A stretch of 64,000 bases of DNA from an uncultured Muribaculaceae bacterium (GCA_934663645.1 CAKUKR010000001.1:1-64000), one strand, 5' to 3'. Counted from the stretch's first letter, positions 43,117-53,007 are shown. Numbers and translations are program-made. The notes: generated by a model from the sequence alone, not told the origin.

Positions 43117-43536
43117 TCAAAGAGTTGAATACAATTCAAGAGCCTTGTTCTCCTCGGCCTCCATGATTTCACGCTCGCCAGGGCCCTTGTCGTCTATGCC
43201 GCAGAGGTGAAGCACACCGTGAATGATGACACGCAGCAGCTCGTTGTCCGCAGACACGCCGAACTTCTCGGCGTTGGAAGCAACAGTATCGAGCGAGATG
43301 AGAATATCGCCGCTGATAACACCGTCATGGTCATAGTCGAAGGTAATGACATCCGTATAATAGTCATGCCCGATGAACTGGCGGTTGGCGGCGAGGATAT
43401 ACTCATCATCGCAGAAGCAGTAAGTCACCTGCCCTACCCCAAGACCATGGTCACGCGCAACGGCATCTATCCACTGCGTGATGCGTTCCTCATCGAGCGA
43501 GGGCATCTCCACCCCCTCAGTCATAAACTCTATCAT
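43117..43536 (-). CDS. ybeY: endoribonuclease YbeY (rRNA maturation factor)
   Basis: 139 residues. Metal-dependent RNase acting in 16S rRNA maturation and ribosome quality control. The metal motif is H-G-V-L-H-L-C-G-I-D-D: the third ligand, His in E. coli, is Asp/Lys-flanked here, which I believe is usual in Bacteroidota but could not check. Start at 43536 (M-I-E-F-M-T-E). A TATATTTG box (minus strand, 43591-43598) sits upstream, probably driving ybeY-mnmG. Confidence 0.93.
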   Translation of the reverse strand: MIEFMTEGVEMPSLDEERITQWIDAVARDHGLGVGQVTYCFCDDEYILAANRQFIGHDYYTDVITFDYDHDGVISGDILISLDTVASNAEKFGVSADNELLRVIIHGVLHLCGIDDKGPGEREIMEAEENKALELYSTL

Positions 43537-43590
43537 AGACAAAAACTTTCGGCGGACACCTGTCACGAGCGTCCGCGCTGATTAGGCTGG

Positions 43591-43598
43591 CAAATATA
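43591..43598 (-). promoter_or_regulatory. -7 element for ybeY-mnmG
   Basis: Minus strand reads TATATTTG, matching TAnnTTTG, about 55 bases upstream of ybeY. No clear -33 box. Confidence 0.55.
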
Positions 43599-43853
43599 GC
43601 AATTTTTCCGAAAACAGCACTATTATTCGAGAGGAAAAGACGACAACGCCGCGAAACGCCTGTTCGGCTAATTTTCTGAAACGTAATCCCCACCATGCAC
43701 ATAAACTCACCAAACAACTGAATACTGCATACTTACATCCCTCAAGACGGCTATTTAACCGCCTCGAGAATACATCATTCGCACATGGCCGAGCGGAAGG
43801 CGGTGAATACAGGCTTCTCGAAGCTGGAAAGAAAGGCTCAATTTCCAGCTTGA
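43599..43853. other. intergenic region between ybeY and the glycosyltransferase
   Basis: Within a 371-base divergent gap. Besides the two promoters, it holds a 10-bp perfect inverted repeat AAGCTGGAAA/TTTCCAGCTT (43821-43830, 43842-43851) with an 11-base spacer, ending 2 bases before the -33 box of the glycosyltransferase promoter, so an operator is possible. I see no coding frame or RNA gene. Confidence 0.6.
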
Positions 43854-43885
43854 TTTGCAAGGAGGCTGAAATATGACTAACTTTG
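43854..43885 (+). promoter_or_regulatory. canonical Bacteroidota promoter of the glycosyltransferase gene
   Basis: TTTG (43854-43857), 20 bases, TAACTTTG (43878-43885); the ATG is 22 bases further on. Confidence 0.85.
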
Positions 43886-43907
43886 GGGAAACAAAAACAG
43901 CACAGCG

Positions 43908-45059
43908 ATGAGAATAGGATTTGACGGCAAACGCGCCGTGTGCAACAATACGGGACTGGGAAACTATTCGCGGCTCGTCATCGAGCAGCTCGCAGCATCG
44001 GCCCATGAGGGCGAGGAACTGTTCGTCTACACGCCGCGCATGACAGACAACCCCCGTCTCTCGCGCATCAAGACATTTCCGCAAGTGCGAATTATGGAGC
44101 GCCACCGGCGTTTCATGGAGAGCGCGGCGGCATGGCGGTCTCGGGGGATAGTCCGCGACCTGCGCCACGACGCTATAGACCTGTACCACGGGCTTAGCAA
44201 CGAGCTGCCGCTTAACATAGGCACCTCTGGCATACCCTCCGTTCTGACGATGCACGATGTGATATACCGCCGTCTCCCCTACTGCTATTCGGCCATCGAC
44301 CGCCTGCTGTACGACTACAAGTACGGCCGCTCCTGCCGGGTCGCCACACGCATCATCGCCATAAGCGAATGTACCAAACGCGACATCATACATTACTATA
44401 ATGTGCCGGAGGAGAAAATCGACGTGGTATACCAGGGGTGCGACCCTCAGTTTTCGCGGCAGTGGAGCCGGGAGGAGCTGGAGACCCTGCGCCGGCGGCT
44501 CAACCTGCCGAGGCGGTATGTGGTGCAGGTGGGGACCGTGGAGCGGCGCAAGAACCTCGAGCTGACAGTCCGCGCCATGGCTGCATTGCCCCTGGAAATC
44601 AAGCTTGTCGCTGTGGGGCGCGACAATTCGTATATGAAACGAGTGCAAGCCATAGCTCGCAGAGAAGGTGTTGCAGACCGCGTCATCTTCATGGGGCCTG
44701 TGGCGTTTCCCGACCTGCCAGGGGTGTACCAAGCCGCCGAGGCAATAGCCTACCCCTCACGCTACGAAGGGTTCGGTCTGCCCGTAATCGAGGGGATATT
44801 GAGCCGCCGACCTGTGATTGCAGCCACCGGGTCATGCCTCGAGGAGGCCGGCGGCGACGGGGCAATTTACGTCAACCCGGACGACGTGCAGGGCATGGCA
44901 GAAGCATTGCAGGCCGTCACCGCCGGCGGTGCTGACACCGCCGCTTTGACAGCACGAGGACTGCGCCATGTGGCCAGGTTTGACACTTCTGCCATGGCTG
45001 ACAATATCCGCACAGTATACGCCAAAACGCTTTCAGATTTCCAAAACAGGAATCGATAA
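43908..45059 (+). CDS. glycosyltransferase family 4-type protein
   Basis: 383 residues, GT-B fold. The N-terminal half starts M-R-I-G-F-D-G-K-R-A with an acceptor-side G-L-G-N-Y-S-R; the C-terminal half has V-G-T-V-E-R-R-K-N-L-E and the sugar-nucleotide-binding Y-P-S-R-Y-E-G-F-G-L-P-V-I-E, with the E-x7-E pattern of GT4. No transmembrane segment, so cytoplasmic or peripheral. Sugar and acceptor unknown; candidates are surface polysaccharide or mannosyl-type lipid acceptors. It sits just upstream of the dcw cluster with its own promoter, in the place where other genomes often have mraZ or unrelated genes. Confidence 0.92.
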   Translation: MRIGFDGKRAVCNNTGLGNYSRLVIEQLAASAHEGEELFVYTPRMTDNPRLSRIKTFPQVRIMERHRRFMESAAAWRSRGIVRDLRHDAIDLYHGLSNELPLNIGTSGIPSVLTMHDVIYRRLPYCYSAIDRLLYDYKYGRSCRVATRIIAISECTKRDIIHYYNVPEEKIDVVYQGCDPQFSRQWSREELETLRRRLNLPRRYVVQVGTVERRKNLELTVRAMAALPLEIKLVAVGRDNSYMKRVQAIARREGVADRVIFMGPVAFPDLPGVYQAAEAIAYPSRYEGFGLPVIEGILSRRPVIAATGSCLEEAGGDGAIYVNPDDVQGMAEALQAVTAGGADTAALTARGLRHVARFDTSAMADNIRTVYAKTLSDFQNRNR

Positions 45060-45281
45060 TGCGAGGCCTCTCAGCATACGCCTTGCGAGTGTGTAGATAA
45101 CTTTTTCCGCCTATTCGGCATTATTTAAGAATTAAGCAATGTAAATTGCCGGCGGAATTGTGTACTTTTACAATCCTGAACCATAGTGTGTGCATTAGGC
45201 AGCAGGAGGCGCGGGCATGAGCAAGACCTTACGTTGCCGTTCAGCAACACACACAGCCACAAGCATAGGGGGGCATAACGA

Positions 45282-46217
45282 ATGACAGAACAGACATACC
45301 ACATACCGGCATTGCTGGAAGAAACCGTCAACAGCCTGAATATCAAACCTGACGGCGTATACCTCGACGCCACATTCGGCGGCGGCGGGCACTCGCGTGC
45401 CATCCTCTCTCGCCTCGGCCAGGCAGGACACCTCTACGGGCTGGACCAGGACATCGATGCTCGGGCAAACAGCCCCGAGGATGCGCGGTTTACTTTCGTA
45501 CATTCCAATTTCCGCTATGCCGAAAATTTCATGCACTACCACAACGCCATTCCCTTAGATGGCATTTTGGCAGACCTTGGCGTTTCATTCCACCATTTCG
45601 ACACTGCAGAAAGAGGCTTCTCATTCCGCGCCGACGCGCCGCTGGACATGCGCATGAACCAGTCTGCCAGCGTGACAGCGGCAGACATCGTCAACGGCTA
45701 TGACGAGCAGCAGCTCGCCGGCCTGCTGCGCCTGTACGGCGACATCAAGCAGCCACGGCTGATGGTGGCTGCCATCATGCGCTCACGCGCCGCAGAGCCG
45801 ATACGGACCACATTGCAGCTGGCAGATGCTGTCACCCCGGCACTAAACCCCCGGCAAGTCAAGAAGGAGCTCGCACAGGTGTTTCAGGCACTGCGCATCG
45901 AGGTCAACGGCGAGATGACAGCACTGCGAAAATTCCTCGCCTCCACGGCGCGGATACTCCGACCAGGAGGACGGCTTGCCGTCCTCACCTATCATTCGCT
46001 CGAAGACCGCCTGGTCAAGAACTTCATGCGCTCGGGCAACATGGAGGGGCATTTGGAACAGGACTTCTTCGGCAACATCTCAACACCATGGCGGCTGGTG
46101 ACCCGCCAGCCCGTGACCGCGTCACGAGAGGAGGTGGAGGCCAACCCTCGCGCACGCAGCGCGAAACTGCGAGTCGCAGAACTGAAAGCAGTACAGGAAA
46201 TCGACAACCCAGACTGA
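45282..46217 (+). CDS. rsmH: 16S rRNA (cytosine(1402)-N(4))-methyltransferase
   Basis: 311 residues (MraW). SAM-dependent N4-methylation of C1402 in 16S rRNA. The N-terminus H-I-P-A-L-L-E-E-T-V and motif I D-A-T-F-G-G-G-G-H-S-R-A-I-L are diagnostic, as is G-I-L-A-D-L-G-V-S-F-H-H-F-D. First gene of the dcw cluster here; no mraZ precedes it in the 222-base gap. ftsL-like follows after 7 bases. Confidence 0.97.
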   Translation: MTEQTYHIPALLEETVNSLNIKPDGVYLDATFGGGGHSRAILSRLGQAGHLYGLDQDIDARANSPEDARFTFVHSNFRYAENFMHYHNAIPLDGILADLGVSFHHFDTAERGFSFRADAPLDMRMNQSASVTAADIVNGYDEQQLAGLLRLYGDIKQPRLMVAAIMRSRAAEPIRTTLQLADAVTPALNPRQVKKELAQVFQALRIEVNGEMTALRKFLASTARILRPGGRLAVLTYHSLEDRLVKNFMRSGNMEGHLEQDFFGNISTPWRLVTRQPVTASREEVEANPRARSAKLRVAELKAVQEIDNPD

Positions 46218-46224
46218 CAACGCC

Positions 46225-46638
46225 ATGGCCAAGAAAGCGATACAGAAAGAAGACAAGCCTAAGAAGGGGACGATGCGCTTCCTGCATTGGCGCGGCATGA
46301 GGAACGGAGAAAACCTGTCCATCGACTTCCTGCGCGACAACGGCTGGTTCATCATCGTCGCGACAATCATTATGCTGATAATCATCGGGATGCGCTACCG
46401 TACACAGACTCTGCAAAAGGAGATCGAGAACCTCAACTCGCAGCTGCGTGCCGCAGAGAGCGAGATGATGACTGAAAAGCAGAAGTACATGTCGCAGATA
46501 CGCGAGACCCGCATGCTCGAGCTGGTGCGCCAGAACGGGCTGGGGCTGATACACCAGGAGCAGCCGCCATACGAGATACAGGCGGACATACCCGTAACAG
46601 AACATTCACCGGCACAGCCCACACCAGAAACAAAATGA
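46225..46638 (+). CDS. FtsL-like cell-division protein
   Basis: 137 residues: short basic cytoplasmic N-terminus, one transmembrane helix (about 41-56: W-F-I-I-V-A-T-I-I-M-L-I-I-I-G-M), then a heptad-rich coiled coil (L-Q-K-E-I-E-N-L-N-S-Q-L). This bitopic layout and its place between rsmH and ftsI identify it as the FtsL equivalent of Bacteroidota, part of the FtsQLB complex activating septal synthesis. Sequence is too divergent for a firm symbol. ATGA overlap with ftsI (46635-46638). Confidence 0.82.
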   Translation: MAKKAIQKEDKPKKGTMRFLHWRGMRNGENLSIDFLRDNGWFIIVATIIMLIIIGMRYRTQTLQKEIENLNSQLRAAESEMMTEKQKYMSQIRETRMLELVRQNGLGLIHQEQPPYEIQADIPVTEHSPAQPTPETK

Positions 46639-48830
46639 AAAAGACCGGCGCGAACAAGAGACACATCATGGGCCGATATGCCATCATCATAGGCACATCG
46701 CTCATCGTCGCTGTGCTGATAATATACAAGCTGTTCTCAATCGCCGTCATCCACGGCAGAGAATGGAAAGAAACCGCAGCAAAGGAGCTGTCGAAGACGA
46801 GCGTCGCCAACCCGCTGCGCGGCAGCATACTGTCAGACAACGGCAACATACTGGCCTGTACCGTCAACTCGTTCCACATAAAGCTGGACATGCAGAACTC
46901 CGCCTGGAGCAACTCCAAGAAAATAGGCATCAAAGCCAAAACCATCGACTCACTCGCAGACTCGCTGGACCGGTACTACCCCCTGGTGGCAGGCCTCGAA
47001 AAGCTGCAGGCAGACGAGCGCGAGAAGAAGTCGTGGCGGACAAAGCTTCACAACGAGATTGCGAAAGACGTGCCTGACCGCAACGCCGCCCTGTATGTGA
47101 AGAAGTTCGGCGACGAGGAGGATTACCAACGCATCCTGTCATTCCCGGGGATACGCAACTTCTACAAGCCCAACGGCTCGCTAAGAGGGAACAAGCGGCC
47201 GATAGGCACGGAACGCGCAGTCAAGCGCATCTACCCCTACGGCGACATGGCAAAGCTCAGCATCGGCCGAGTCTCGGAAATGAGGGTAGCGCAAGCCAAC
47301 AAGAAGGACACGCTGAACGAGATACACGGCTATTCAGGCCTCGAAAAGGACTTCGACAAGCTGCTGTACGGCGTGCCGGGCAAGAAGCAGCGCATGTCTG
47401 GAGCCGGGGGCACCAAGGACATTGTAGTCGAGAGGCCACAGCACGGATACGACGTGTATTCCACTATCAACATCGACATGCAGGAAATGCTCGACGAGGA
47501 GCTGCGCAGCGTATGCGCCGAGGCTAACGCCGTCTGGGCGACCGCAATAATCATGGAGACGCGGACCGGCGCGATAAAGGCGCTGTCCAACATGGAGCTG
47601 CTCGCTGACAACACTTACGGCGAGGCCATGAACCGTGCCGGGCTGCGGTTTGAGCCAGGCTCGGTCATCAAGCCCATCTCGCTGATGATCGCCTTTGAGG
47701 ACGGCCTGGTCAGATCGGTCAACGATGCCGTGGACTGCAGCCCGTTCCAGGGGACGACGGACAACCATGCCCCGGCTGTCAAGAGCATGAAGCAGGTCAT
47801 CGGCATGTCCTCCAACACGGGCATCGCTCGCATCCTGTTCCGTGGCTACAAAGACCATCCGGAGAGCTACCACGACCGTCTGGAGAAGATAGGCTTCTTC
47901 GAGCGTTTCCACTCGGGGCTGGGCATCGAGAACACCCCGTATTTCCCGCGCCTGACAGCCACAGACCGCAACGGCAACCCCATTACCATGACCGCACGGC
48001 ATCTGAGCCTCGCGCGGCAGACATACGGGTACAACAGCGAAATCCCGCCCATCTACACGCTGGCATACTACAACGCAATCGCCAACGGCGGCATATTGGT
48101 ATACCCCCACCTTATCTCGAAAATCACAGACGAGGACGGGCGCGACTCGGTGCTGGCTGTCAAGTCGCAACGGGTCTGCTCCAAGGAAACTGCTGACAAG
48201 GTGGCGGAATGCCTGCGGTATACGGTCACCGGCAACGGCTCGGACCACACTACCGCCATGGCGCTCAAGGACGACCGGGTGGCCCTGGCCGGCAAGACCG
48301 GGACGGCATACCCGGCGTTCAACATGAAGGAGGACGGGCGCACGGGCTATGACCTGTCGCGGCGGCGGTATGCCTTCGCGGGCTTCTTCCCCTACGAAAA
48401 CCCAAAGTACTCGATGATGGTGCTCATCCTCGCCCCGGCCGGCGCATCTGCCGCAAGGACCTCGGGCAAGGTGATGCTGAACATGGCCCTGCGCCTGTAC
48501 TCGCGCGGGCTGCTCGACAACACCTCGACATATACCGACCTCCACTCCTCGTCCACCCCAGTGTTCATCGCCCCGCCGGGCTTCAACACCTCATACATCC
48601 GCGACATGCTGGGCATAAGCAGCTGCAAGAAGTTCAGCACGGCAGCGCTGTCACCGTCAGGCACTATGCCCGACATGAGCGGATACGACCCTGAGACGGC
48701 AATAGCCACGCTCGAGCGCATGGGCGTGAACGTGAGGATACTGGGCACAGGGCATGTGGCCGGACAGGACATCCTGCCAGGCACGCCGCTGCGTCCAGGC
48801 ATGACAGTTTACCTGACATTAAAAATATAA
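46635..48830 (+). CDS. ftsI: septal penicillin-binding protein (transpeptidase) with PASTA domain
   Basis: 731 residues. Class B PBP crosslinking septal peptidoglycan. N-terminal transmembrane anchor, PBP dimerisation domain, then the transpeptidase with S343-V-I-K346 (active-site Ser), S392-S-N394 and K554-T-G. A single C-terminal PASTA-like domain (about 675-731: P-D-M-S-G-Y-D-P-E-T-A-I-A-T-L) ends the protein, as usual in Bacteroidota FtsI. Flanked by ftsL-like and murE, 7 bases before murE. Confidence 0.95.
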   Translation: MKKTGANKRHIMGRYAIIIGTSLIVAVLIIYKLFSIAVIHGREWKETAAKELSKTSVANPLRGSILSDNGNILACTVNSFHIKLDMQNSAWSNSKKIGIKAKTIDSLADSLDRYYPLVAGLEKLQADEREKKSWRTKLHNEIAKDVPDRNAALYVKKFGDEEDYQRILSFPGIRNFYKPNGSLRGNKRPIGTERAVKRIYPYGDMAKLSIGRVSEMRVAQANKKDTLNEIHGYSGLEKDFDKLLYGVPGKKQRMSGAGGTKDIVVERPQHGYDVYSTINIDMQEMLDEELRSVCAEANAVWATAIIMETRTGAIKALSNMELLADNTYGEAMNRAGLRFEPGSVIKPISLMIAFEDGLVRSVNDAVDCSPFQGTTDNHAPAVKSMKQVIGMSSNTGIARILFRGYKDHPESYHDRLEKIGFFERFHSGLGIENTPYFPRLTATDRNGNPITMTARHLSLARQTYGYNSEIPPIYTLAYYNAIANGGILVYPHLISKITDEDGRDSVLAVKSQRVCSKETADKVAECLRYTVTGNGSDHTTAMALKDDRVALAGKTGTAYPAFNMKEDGRTGYDLSRRRYAFAGFFPYENPKYSMMVLILAPAGASAARTSGKVMLNMALRLYSRGLLDNTSTYTDLHSSSTPVFIAPPGFNTSYIRDMLGISSCKKFSTAALSPSGTMPDMSGYDPETAIATLERMGVNVRILGTGHVAGQDILPGTPLRPGMTVYLTLKI

Positions 48831-48837
48831 CGATACT

Positions 48838-50292
48838 ATGATCATCAAATTATCAAACCTACTCCGTGAGATAGAGCCGCTGGAAATCATCGGCGACACT
48901 GACAAGAACATTGTCAGCCTCGTGAGCGATTCGCGCAAAGCGGTCAAGGGGGGGATGTTTGTGGCAGTGCGCGGCGTGACCACCGACGGCCACAAGTACA
49001 TCCCCGTCGTGGCAAGCAACCATGTGGGCGCCATAGTATGCGAAAACCTCCCCTCCGCAATCGAGAAGGGGATAACATATATCCGTGTCGCCAATTCCGC
49101 CGACGCGCTCGGCCGCCTCGCCTCCGCCTGGCACGACCACCCCTCGCGCCACCTAAAGCTGATCGGCGTGACCGGCACCAACGGCAAGACCACAACCGCC
49201 ACCCTGCTCTATGAGATGGCAAAATACGAGGGCTGCCGGGCAGGGCTGCTCTCAACGGTATGCAACTATGTATGCGACCGCGCCATACCCACCACGCACA
49301 CCACTCCCGACCCGCTGACGCTCAACGCGCTGCTCGCCGAAATGGTGGAGGCTGGCTGCGAATACGCTTTCATGGAGGTCTCCTCGCACGCTGCCGACCA
49401 GTGCCGCATCGCCGGCCTGAACTTCGCCGGCGCGATATTTTCCAACCTCACGCGAGACCACCTGGACTACCACAAGACGGTGGAGAACTACATGAACGCA
49501 AAGAAGAAGTTTTTCGACATGCTCCCCGAGGACGCTTTCGCGCTCATCAACATCGACGACAGCCACGGCCGCTACATGGTGCAGAACACCCGCGCCCGTG
49601 TCTACACATACTCGCTGCGCACTGACGCTGACTTCCGCTGCCGCATCATGGAGACCCGCCTCGACGGCACACTGCTGACGCTCAACGGCAGGGAGGTTGA
49701 AGTGGCTTTCACCGGACGCTTCAACGCCTACAACCTGACGGCTGTCTACGGCGCGGCTGTCCTGGCCGGCTTCAGCCCCGAGGAGGTGCTGGTCAACATG
49801 AGCCGCCTCGTCCCCGTGGCAGGGCGTTTCCAGACCATACATACACCCAACGGCGTGACTGCGATAGTAGACTATGCCCACACCCCGGACGCACTGGTCA
49901 ACGTGCTCGACACCATACGCGAAATCGTAGGCCCGGAGGGGGAAATCACCACCGTCACCGGCGCGGGCGGCGACCGCGACCACGGCAAACGGCCGATAAT
50001 GGCGAGCGAGGCGGCTCGGCGCAGCGACCGCCTGTTCCTCACCTCTGACAACCCGCGCACCGAAGACCCGCAAGCCATAATCGACGACATGGCGAAAGGC
50101 CTCGACAGTGAGGCTCTCTCTCGCACGCAGACCATAGTGGACCGCCGCGAGGCTATACGCACCGCACTGCGCACCGCCGCCCCCGGCTCCGTTGTGCTGA
50201 TCGCCGGCAAGGGGCATGAGACATACCAGGAAGTGAACGGTGTGCGCCACCATTTCGACGACCGCCAGGAAGTGTATGACACATTCGCCTGA
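48838..50292 (+). CDS. murE: UDP-MurNAc-L-Ala-D-Glu:meso-diaminopimelate ligase
   Basis: 484 residues. ATP-dependent Mur ligase adding the third peptide residue in the cytoplasm. P-loop G-T-N-G-K-T-T-T-A and the specificity motif D404-N-P-R407, which indicates meso-diaminopimelate rather than lysine; the cell wall is therefore A1gamma-type. Standard length. Confidence 0.96.
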   Translation: MIIKLSNLLREIEPLEIIGDTDKNIVSLVSDSRKAVKGGMFVAVRGVTTDGHKYIPVVASNHVGAIVCENLPSAIEKGITYIRVANSADALGRLASAWHDHPSRHLKLIGVTGTNGKTTTATLLYEMAKYEGCRAGLLSTVCNYVCDRAIPTTHTTPDPLTLNALLAEMVEAGCEYAFMEVSSHAADQCRIAGLNFAGAIFSNLTRDHLDYHKTVENYMNAKKKFFDMLPEDAFALINIDDSHGRYMVQNTRARVYTYSLRTDADFRCRIMETRLDGTLLTLNGREVEVAFTGRFNAYNLTAVYGAAVLAGFSPEEVLVNMSRLVPVAGRFQTIHTPNGVTAIVDYAHTPDALVNVLDTIREIVGPEGEITTVTGAGGDRDHGKRPIMASEAARRSDRLFLTSDNPRTEDPQAIIDDMAKGLDSEALSRTQTIVDRREAIRTALRTAAPGSVVLIAGKGHETYQEVNGVRHHFDDRQEVYDTFA

Positions 50293-50330
50293 CGGACGGC
50301 ACTTTACAGAACCCTAAAAATGAATTGACA

Positions 50331-51599
50331 ATGATCTATTCTCTGTTTCAGATATTCGGAGACACCGGCTTCCCGGGACACCGCCTGATGGATTACATCA
50401 CATTCCGCGCCGGCATCGCGCTCGCGCTTGGGCTGCTTGTGGCACTGCTGCTCGGCAATGTCATCATACGCCGGCTGCGCCGCATGCAGATAGGCGAGGA
50501 TGTGCGCAACCTCGGCCTCGAGGGGCAGATGCAGAAGAAGGGCACCCCCACCATGGGCGGCATCATCATAATACTCGCAATCGTCATACCATGCCTGCTG
50601 GTGGGCAACCTGAGCAACATCTATCTGATACTAATGCTGGTGGCAACGCTGTGGATGGGCGTTATAGGCTTCCTCGACGACTACCGCAAGCTGAAATACC
50701 ACAACAAGGACGGACTGAAGGGGAAGTACAAGATAACGGGGCAGGTAGGCCTCGGGCTGCTCGTGGGCATAACCATGTGGCTCTCCCCGGACATAGTGAT
50801 GCGCGAGAACACTGAAATCGTCAACGAGCAGACACAGCAGACAGAGATAGTCATGAGCCAGGAGGACGTCAAGTCGCCGCAGACCACCATACCGTTCATC
50901 AAGAGCAACAACTTCAACTACGAGTGGCTGACCTCATGGATAGACGACGAGAACGCCGCCTCGACCATGGGGTGGATAGTGTTCGTGTTTGTGGTGATAT
51001 TTGTGGTGACGGCAGTCAGCAACGGCGCCAACCTCACGGACGGGCTCGACGGCCTGTGCGCCGGCACGTCGGCGATAATCGGCGTTGCACTGGCCATAAT
51101 GGCATACCTGGGCGGCAACATCGTCTATTCAGGCTACCTGAACATCATGTACATACCGGGGTCGGAGGAGATGGTGGTCTACGCTGCGGCGTTCATCGGC
51201 GCGCTCGTCGGCTTCCTGTGGTACAACGCCTACCCGGCGCAGGTATTCATGGGCGACACCGGCAGCCTTACGCTCGGCGGCATCCTCGCCGTGTTTGCCA
51301 TACTCATACGCAAGGAGCTGCTCATTCCGCTGCTGTGCCTCATATTCTTCATCGAGGATCTGTCGGTAATACTCCAAGTGGCATACTTCAAGTACACCAA
51401 GAAGCGTTACGGGGCGGGCAGGCGCATATTCAAGATGACGCCGCTGCACCACCACTTCCAGCGAGAGGCTCCGGCCGGCGAGAAGATACTGTTCAACTAC
51501 CCGGCGCACCCGATACCAGAATCCAAGATAGTCTTGCGCTTCTGGATCGTAGGCATACTGCTCGCGGCAATGACATTCGTGACACTGAAAATCAGATAA
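50331..51599 (+). CDS. mraY: phospho-MurNAc-pentapeptide transferase
   Basis: 422 residues, polytopic membrane enzyme making lipid I. Conserved F-L-D-D-Y-R-K (Asp-Asp of the active site), N-L-T-D-G-L-D-G-L and the Mg-binding region with H-H-H-F are visible. A hydrophilic insertion of about 45 residues (Q-Q-T-E-I-V-M-S-Q-E ...) lies between helices, longer than in E. coli and known in Bacteroidota. I start at the ATG at 50331; an in-frame TTG two codons upstream is less likely. Confidence 0.96.
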   Translation: MIYSLFQIFGDTGFPGHRLMDYITFRAGIALALGLLVALLLGNVIIRRLRRMQIGEDVRNLGLEGQMQKKGTPTMGGIIIILAIVIPCLLVGNLSNIYLILMLVATLWMGVIGFLDDYRKLKYHNKDGLKGKYKITGQVGLGLLVGITMWLSPDIVMRENTEIVNEQTQQTEIVMSQEDVKSPQTTIPFIKSNNFNYEWLTSWIDDENAASTMGWIVFVFVVIFVVTAVSNGANLTDGLDGLCAGTSAIIGVALAIMAYLGGNIVYSGYLNIMYIPGSEEMVVYAAAFIGALVGFLWYNAYPAQVFMGDTGSLTLGGILAVFAILIRKELLIPLLCLIFFIEDLSVILQVAYFKYTKKRYGAGRRIFKMTPLHHHFQREAPAGEKILFNYPAHPIPESKIVLRFWIVGILLAAMTFVTLKIR

Positions 51600-51630
51600 C
51601 CAAGCATATAACAACATCAACATACTGACA

Positions 51631-52974
51631 ATGAAAAGATTAGTAGTACTCGGAGGCGGCGAGAGCGGATGCGGCTCCGCCATTCTGGCCCAGGCCAAGG
51701 GAATGGACGTTTTCCTGAGCGACTGCGGCAAGATAGCCCCGAAATACATCGAGCTGCTCGACAAATACGGCATACCCTACGAGCAGGGGCAGCACTCGGA
51801 GGACAAGATACTCAACGCTGACGAGGTGGTGAAAAGCCCCGGCATACCCCCTACTGCCCCGCTGGTGCGCAAACTCGCAGAACAGGGCACGCCCATCATA
51901 TCAGAAATCGAGTTCGCGGGACGGTACACCGATGCCAAGACTGTCTGCATCACCGGCTCAAACGGCAAGACCACCACTACCCTGCTGACATACCACATAC
52001 TGCAGGAAGCGGGGATGAATGTGGGCCTGGCGGGCAACGTGGGACGCAGCATGGCGCGCCAGGTGGCAGAGGAAGACCACGACGTGTACGTCATCGAGCT
52101 GTCGAGCTTCCAGCTCGAGAACATGTATGACTTCAAGGCAGACGTGGCGATAATCATGAACATCACGCCAGACCACCTGGACCGGTACGACCACAAGATG
52201 GAGAACTATGTAGCCGCCAAGTTCCGGATACTGCAGAACCAGACCAAGGACGACTATTTCATCTACTGGGAGGGCGACCCGACAGTCACCGCGCAGATAC
52301 GCGCCATGCAGGTGGAGGCTCAGCAGCTGCCGTTCAGCGAGCAGCAGACGGAGGATGCGGCCTCATGGGTGGACGACAACGGCATAATACACTTCCAGCT
52401 CCCGACCGGGCAGTGGGAGATACCGCGTGACAAGCTCGCCCTCAAGGGGCTTCACAACCTGTACAACTCAATGGCGGCGGGCCTGTCGGCATCTCTGCTG
52501 CAGGTCAAGGACGAGCGCATACGCCGCGCCCTCGAGGACTTCGAGGCCGTGGAGCACCGCCTCGAGTATGTGGCAACGGTAGACGGCGTGAAATACATCA
52601 ACGATTCCAAGGCAACCAACGTCAATTCCACCTGGTACGCCCTCGAGAGCATGGTGACTCCCACTGTCCTCATACTCGGAGGCAAGGACAAGGGCAATGA
52701 CTACTCGGAGATACTCCCCTTCGTGCGCGAGAAAGTCAAGGCAATAGTCTGCATGGGCAAGGACAACAGCAAGCTGCTGGACTTTTTCACCGGCAAGGTG
52801 CCTGAAATCCACGACACCCACTCGCTGAAAGACGCCATGGAGGCGTGCCGCAAGGCCGCTGCCCCCGGCGACACTGTGCTGCTCTCGCCATGCTGCGCAA
52901 GTTTCGACCTGTTCAACAGCTACGAGGACCGCGGCGAGCAGTTCAAGCAGGCTGTCAGAGAAATGACGAAATGA
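51631..52974 (+). CDS. murD: UDP-MurNAc-L-alanine:D-glutamate ligase
   Basis: 447 residues. Adds D-Glu to UDP-MurNAc-L-Ala. N-terminal Rossmann-like G-G-G-E-S-G-C-G-S-A, P-loop G-S-N-G-K-T-T-T-T, and the C-terminal domain with N-D-S-K-A-T-N and G-G-K-D-K-G. 31 bases after mraY. Confidence 0.96.
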   Translation: MKRLVVLGGGESGCGSAILAQAKGMDVFLSDCGKIAPKYIELLDKYGIPYEQGQHSEDKILNADEVVKSPGIPPTAPLVRKLAEQGTPIISEIEFAGRYTDAKTVCITGSNGKTTTTLLTYHILQEAGMNVGLAGNVGRSMARQVAEEDHDVYVIELSSFQLENMYDFKADVAIIMNITPDHLDRYDHKMENYVAAKFRILQNQTKDDYFIYWEGDPTVTAQIRAMQVEAQQLPFSEQQTEDAASWVDDNGIIHFQLPTGQWEIPRDKLALKGLHNLYNSMAAGLSASLLQVKDERIRRALEDFEAVEHRLEYVATVDGVKYINDSKATNVNSTWYALESMVTPTVLILGGKDKGNDYSEILPFVREKVKAIVCMGKDNSKLLDFFTGKVPEIHDTHSLKDAMEACRKAAAPGDTVLLSPCCASFDLFNSYEDRGEQFKQAVREMTK

Positions 52975-53007
52975 CAACACGCGCCACAGCGCCTGAACCG
53001 TAGACAG

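Noticed and set aside
45060-45281. Decayed mraZ upstream of rsmH
   Set aside because: No reading frame in the gap shows MraZ-like residues, so I report absence rather than a pseudogene.
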